NCBI RefSeq assembly: GCF_021442385.1
Contig: NZ_MUZA01000031.1
Coordinates: 1-64,000 of the forward strand
Source: Micromonospora sp. MH99
Lineage (GTDB): Bacteria > Actinomycetota > Actinomycetes > Mycobacteriales > Micromonosporaceae
DNA length: 64,000 nt
Reading direction: 5' to 3'
Both the position numbers and the translations under genes were made by a program. Positions within the stretch are counted from its first letter, which is position 1, and every line of letters begins with the position of its first letter. A model generated the notes under the pieces. That model was not told where the DNA came from. It made no database searches and saw only the letters and a program-made list of their open reading frames with translations. Of the stretch, positions 60,874 to 64,000 are shown in pieces.

Positions 60874-61245
60874 TCAGCTCTGCGGGCGGGGGCAGATGCA
60901 GAACGGCTGCCCGATGGGGTCCAGGAGCACCACCCACTTGTCGTCGCCGGGTTGGAACTCCGGCTTCGACGCGCCGGCGGCGACGAACTCCTTCTCGGCC
61001 ACGGCGAGGTCGTCGACGTAGAGGTCCAGGTGGTAGCGCTTCTGCCCGGTCGGGTCCGGCCAGGACGGCGGCTGGTAGCCCTCGACCAGGCCGAAGCCGA
61101 TGGAGGCGCCACCGCCGCTGATCATGGCGTACTCGGCTTGGCTGTGGGTGATCTCCCAGCCCAACGCCCGGTGGTAGAAGGCGGCGTGCGCGGCCGGGTC
61201 GGAGCTGTCCAGGTTGACCATCGCGAGGTCGGCGGTTGTTGTCAT
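60874..61245 (-). CDS. VOC-family protein
   Basis: A 123-residue single glyoxalase-fold protein (ADLAMVNLDSSDPAAHAAFYHRALGW, YHLDLYVDDLAVAEKEFVAAGA, LLDPIGQPFCICP). Similar small proteins are common in actinomycete genomes, and the function cannot be told. ATG 61245 directly precedes the conserved start. Confidence 0.85.
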   Translation of the reverse strand: MTTTADLAMVNLDSSDPAAHAAFYHRALGWEITHSQAEYAMISGGGASIGFGLVEGYQPPSWPDPTGQKRYHLDLYVDDLAVAEKEFVAAGASKPEFQPGDDKWVVLLDPIGQPFCICPRPQS

Positions 61246-61258
61246 GCCGGCAGTCTGC

Positions 61259-61295
61259 GCCGACGTACCTGCCAACCAGTGTCAGGTACGTCGGC
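61259..61295. promoter_or_regulatory. 13-bp inverted repeat between two minus-strand genes
   Basis: GCCGACGTACCTG (61259-61271) and CAGGTACGTCGGC (61283-61295) are perfect complements with an 11-base spacer. It lies 13 bases upstream of the VOC start and 27 bases past the end of the AidB-like gene, so it may be an operator for the former or a terminator for the latter. Confidence 0.6.
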
Positions 61296-61322
61296 GGTTC
61301 CTCGATTTCGGCCTGGCGACGC

Positions 61323-63026
<1,704 letters not shown>

Positions 63027-63161
63027 CGATCGACTCCTGGCGCTGCTGGGGGTGTGCGCCGACGGTAGACGATGCGTCGCCGCCGCGAACAGTGCCTCGG
63101 GCGCACCCAGTTTTCCGCTTGTCCTGCCTCACCGCGACGGTGTTCTCTACGGTCGGTAGTC

Positions 63162-63620
63162 GTGGGTGCCGGCCAGTCGTGGAGCCGACCGGCCCGGCGG
63201 CACCGCCCGATGCGCACCGGGCTGGCGTTCGCCGGGTTCGGCATGGCGCTGTGCTGCGTCGGGGTGGCCGGGCTGGGGGCGTGGAACCTGCAGACGGTGC
63301 GGCAGGCCGCCGGCCCGATCCGGGAGACCGCCGACGGTTTCCTGAGCGAGGTGACTCTCGGCGACAGCGACCAGGCGTACGAGAAGCTCTGCTCGGACGC
63401 GCGTACCCGGTGGAGCGCCATCGGGTTCACCAGCTGGGTGCGGACGCCACCGATGGTGACCGACTACGAGATCACCGACGTGTCGGTGGCCACCAGGGGC
63501 GGGCGACCGCGCGGCACGGTGACGGTGCGGTTGACCCGCGACGGCGGCATCACTGAGGAGCGGCGTCTGCCGGTGGTCCGTGAGAACGGCGACTGGCGGG
63601 TGTGCGGTGACCCCTTCTGA
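63162..63620 (+). CDS. small membrane-anchored extracytoplasmic protein
   Basis: About 152 residues from GTG 63162 (ATG 63210 possible). A basic N-terminus is followed by one hydrophobic segment (TGLAFAGFGMALCCVGVAGLGAW) and a soluble NTF2-like/DUF4878-type domain (EVTLGDSDQAYEKLCSDARTRW, VRENGDWRVCGDPF) with two Cys that could form a disulfide. It overlaps the LtrA gene by 14 bp. The function is unknown. Confidence 0.7.
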   Translation: MGAGQSWSRPARRHRPMRTGLAFAGFGMALCCVGVAGLGAWNLQTVRQAAGPIRETADGFLSEVTLGDSDQAYEKLCSDARTRWSAIGFTSWVRTPPMVTDYEITDVSVATRGGRPRGTVTVRLTRDGGITEERRLPVVRENGDWRVCGDPF

Positions 63621-64000
63621 GTCGCCGATCGCCGATCTGGCGCATCCCCGGTTGCTGCGCGGGCGGCAGGGGGTCGAGCCGACGACCTCGACCGAGCTGT
63701 TCTTCGACCTGGTCTTCATCTTCACGATCACGCAGGTGTCGCACTACCTGATCGAGCACCCGGACTGGCGTGGCGCCGCCCGTACCGCGCTGCTGCTGGC
63801 GCTGGTCTGGTTCGTCTGGGTCTACACCACCTGGGTGACCAACTGGCTGCAACCGGACCAGGGCCCGGTGCGGGCGATGCTGATCGGCGTGACGCTGGGC
63901 AGCCTGCTGTTGTCGGCGGCGATCCCGCAGGCGTTCGCCGGGACCGGCCTGCTCTTCGCGGTGGTCTACGTGAGCGTGCAGGTGGGCCGGACCATGTTCG
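63607..64000 (+). CDS. low temperature requirement protein A (LtrA) family, 5' part
   Basis: The first 131 codons of an LtrA-family membrane protein. TSTELFFDLVFIFTITQVSHYLIEHPDW is the family signature and is followed by three hydrophobic helices (ALLLALVWFVWVYTTWVTNWL, AMLIGVTLGSLLLSAAIP, LLFAVVYVSVQVG). GTG 63607 lies within the end of the preceding gene. The gene runs off the window. Confidence 0.88.
   Translation, partial: MTPSESPIADLAHPRLLRGRQGVEPTTSTELFFDLVFIFTITQVSHYLIEHPDWRGAARTALLLALVWFVWVYTTWVTNWLQPDQGPVRAMLIGVTLGSLLLSAAIPQAFAGTGLLFAVVYVSVQVGRTMF

Overview
The window is very GC-rich, uses many GTG starts and ATGA/GTGA gene overlaps, and carries typical actinomycete genes (XRE regulator plus DUF397 partner, DUF664, WYL and LAL regulators). 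This suggests a filamentous actinomycete, most likely of the Micromonospora group. The genus is an inference; no rRNA or housekeeping marker is present.

Positions 1 to about 40.6 kb (possibly to 44.8 kb) are most of a large biosynthetic gene cluster that continues beyond the left edge, where the NRPS genes implied by the tailoring set are expected. Left operon (1-5675): broken saccharopine-dehydrogenase-like gene, thiazolinyl imide reductase, type II thioesterase, two small subunits of a molybdenum hydroxylase, and a carbamoyltransferase. Middle (5.8-22.3 kb): divergent transcription units for a VOC protein, four methyltransferases, a DszA-like flavin monooxygenase, an acyl-CoA-dehydrogenase-fold monooxygenase, a fatty acyl-AMP ligase with its ACP, a salicylate-type aryl-AMP ligase, a ferredoxin, the large molybdenum-hydroxylase subunit and two P450s. 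Right operon (22.4-40.1 kb, 18 tightly packed genes): P450, thiolase, CoA transferase, ketoreductase, two hotdog dehydratase-like proteins, ACP, four ketosynthase-like proteins (two degenerate), hydrolase, hotdog thioesterase, DsbA-fold isomerase, class II aldolase, a natural acyl-CoA ligase-P450 fusion, an SsuD-like monooxygenase and an FMN reductase.

All five promoter regions of these units share a short motif (core about GTGTCTCGTATCT, or its complement). I read this as the signature of one regulon and as internal evidence for the cluster's extent. An unusual HTH protein (40066-40602) and a large LuxR-family ATPase regulator (40780-43578) close it. The likely chemistry is an aryl (salicylate-like) starter, thiazoline formation and reduction, joined to or accompanied by an acyl or polyene unit from a discrete type II system, then oxidation, O-methylation and carbamoylation. 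I do not recognise a described cluster with this content.

From about 44.9 kb to the end the window is ordinary chromosomal neighbourhood: an Rrf2/NmrA pair with two perfect operators, a GT39-like membrane protein, aldo/keto reductase, acetyltransferases, an XRE/DUF397/zinc-ribbon set, a MarR/MFS pair, an Hsp20 gene with a HAIR-like site, a cupin/GlxA-type regulator pair, a WYL regulator, a tyrosine recombinase, an F420/FMN-type oxidoreductase, a VOC protein, an AidB-like acyl-CoA dehydrogenase, a small membrane-anchored protein and the start of an LtrA-family gene. No rRNA, tRNA, CRISPR array or insertion sequence was recognised.
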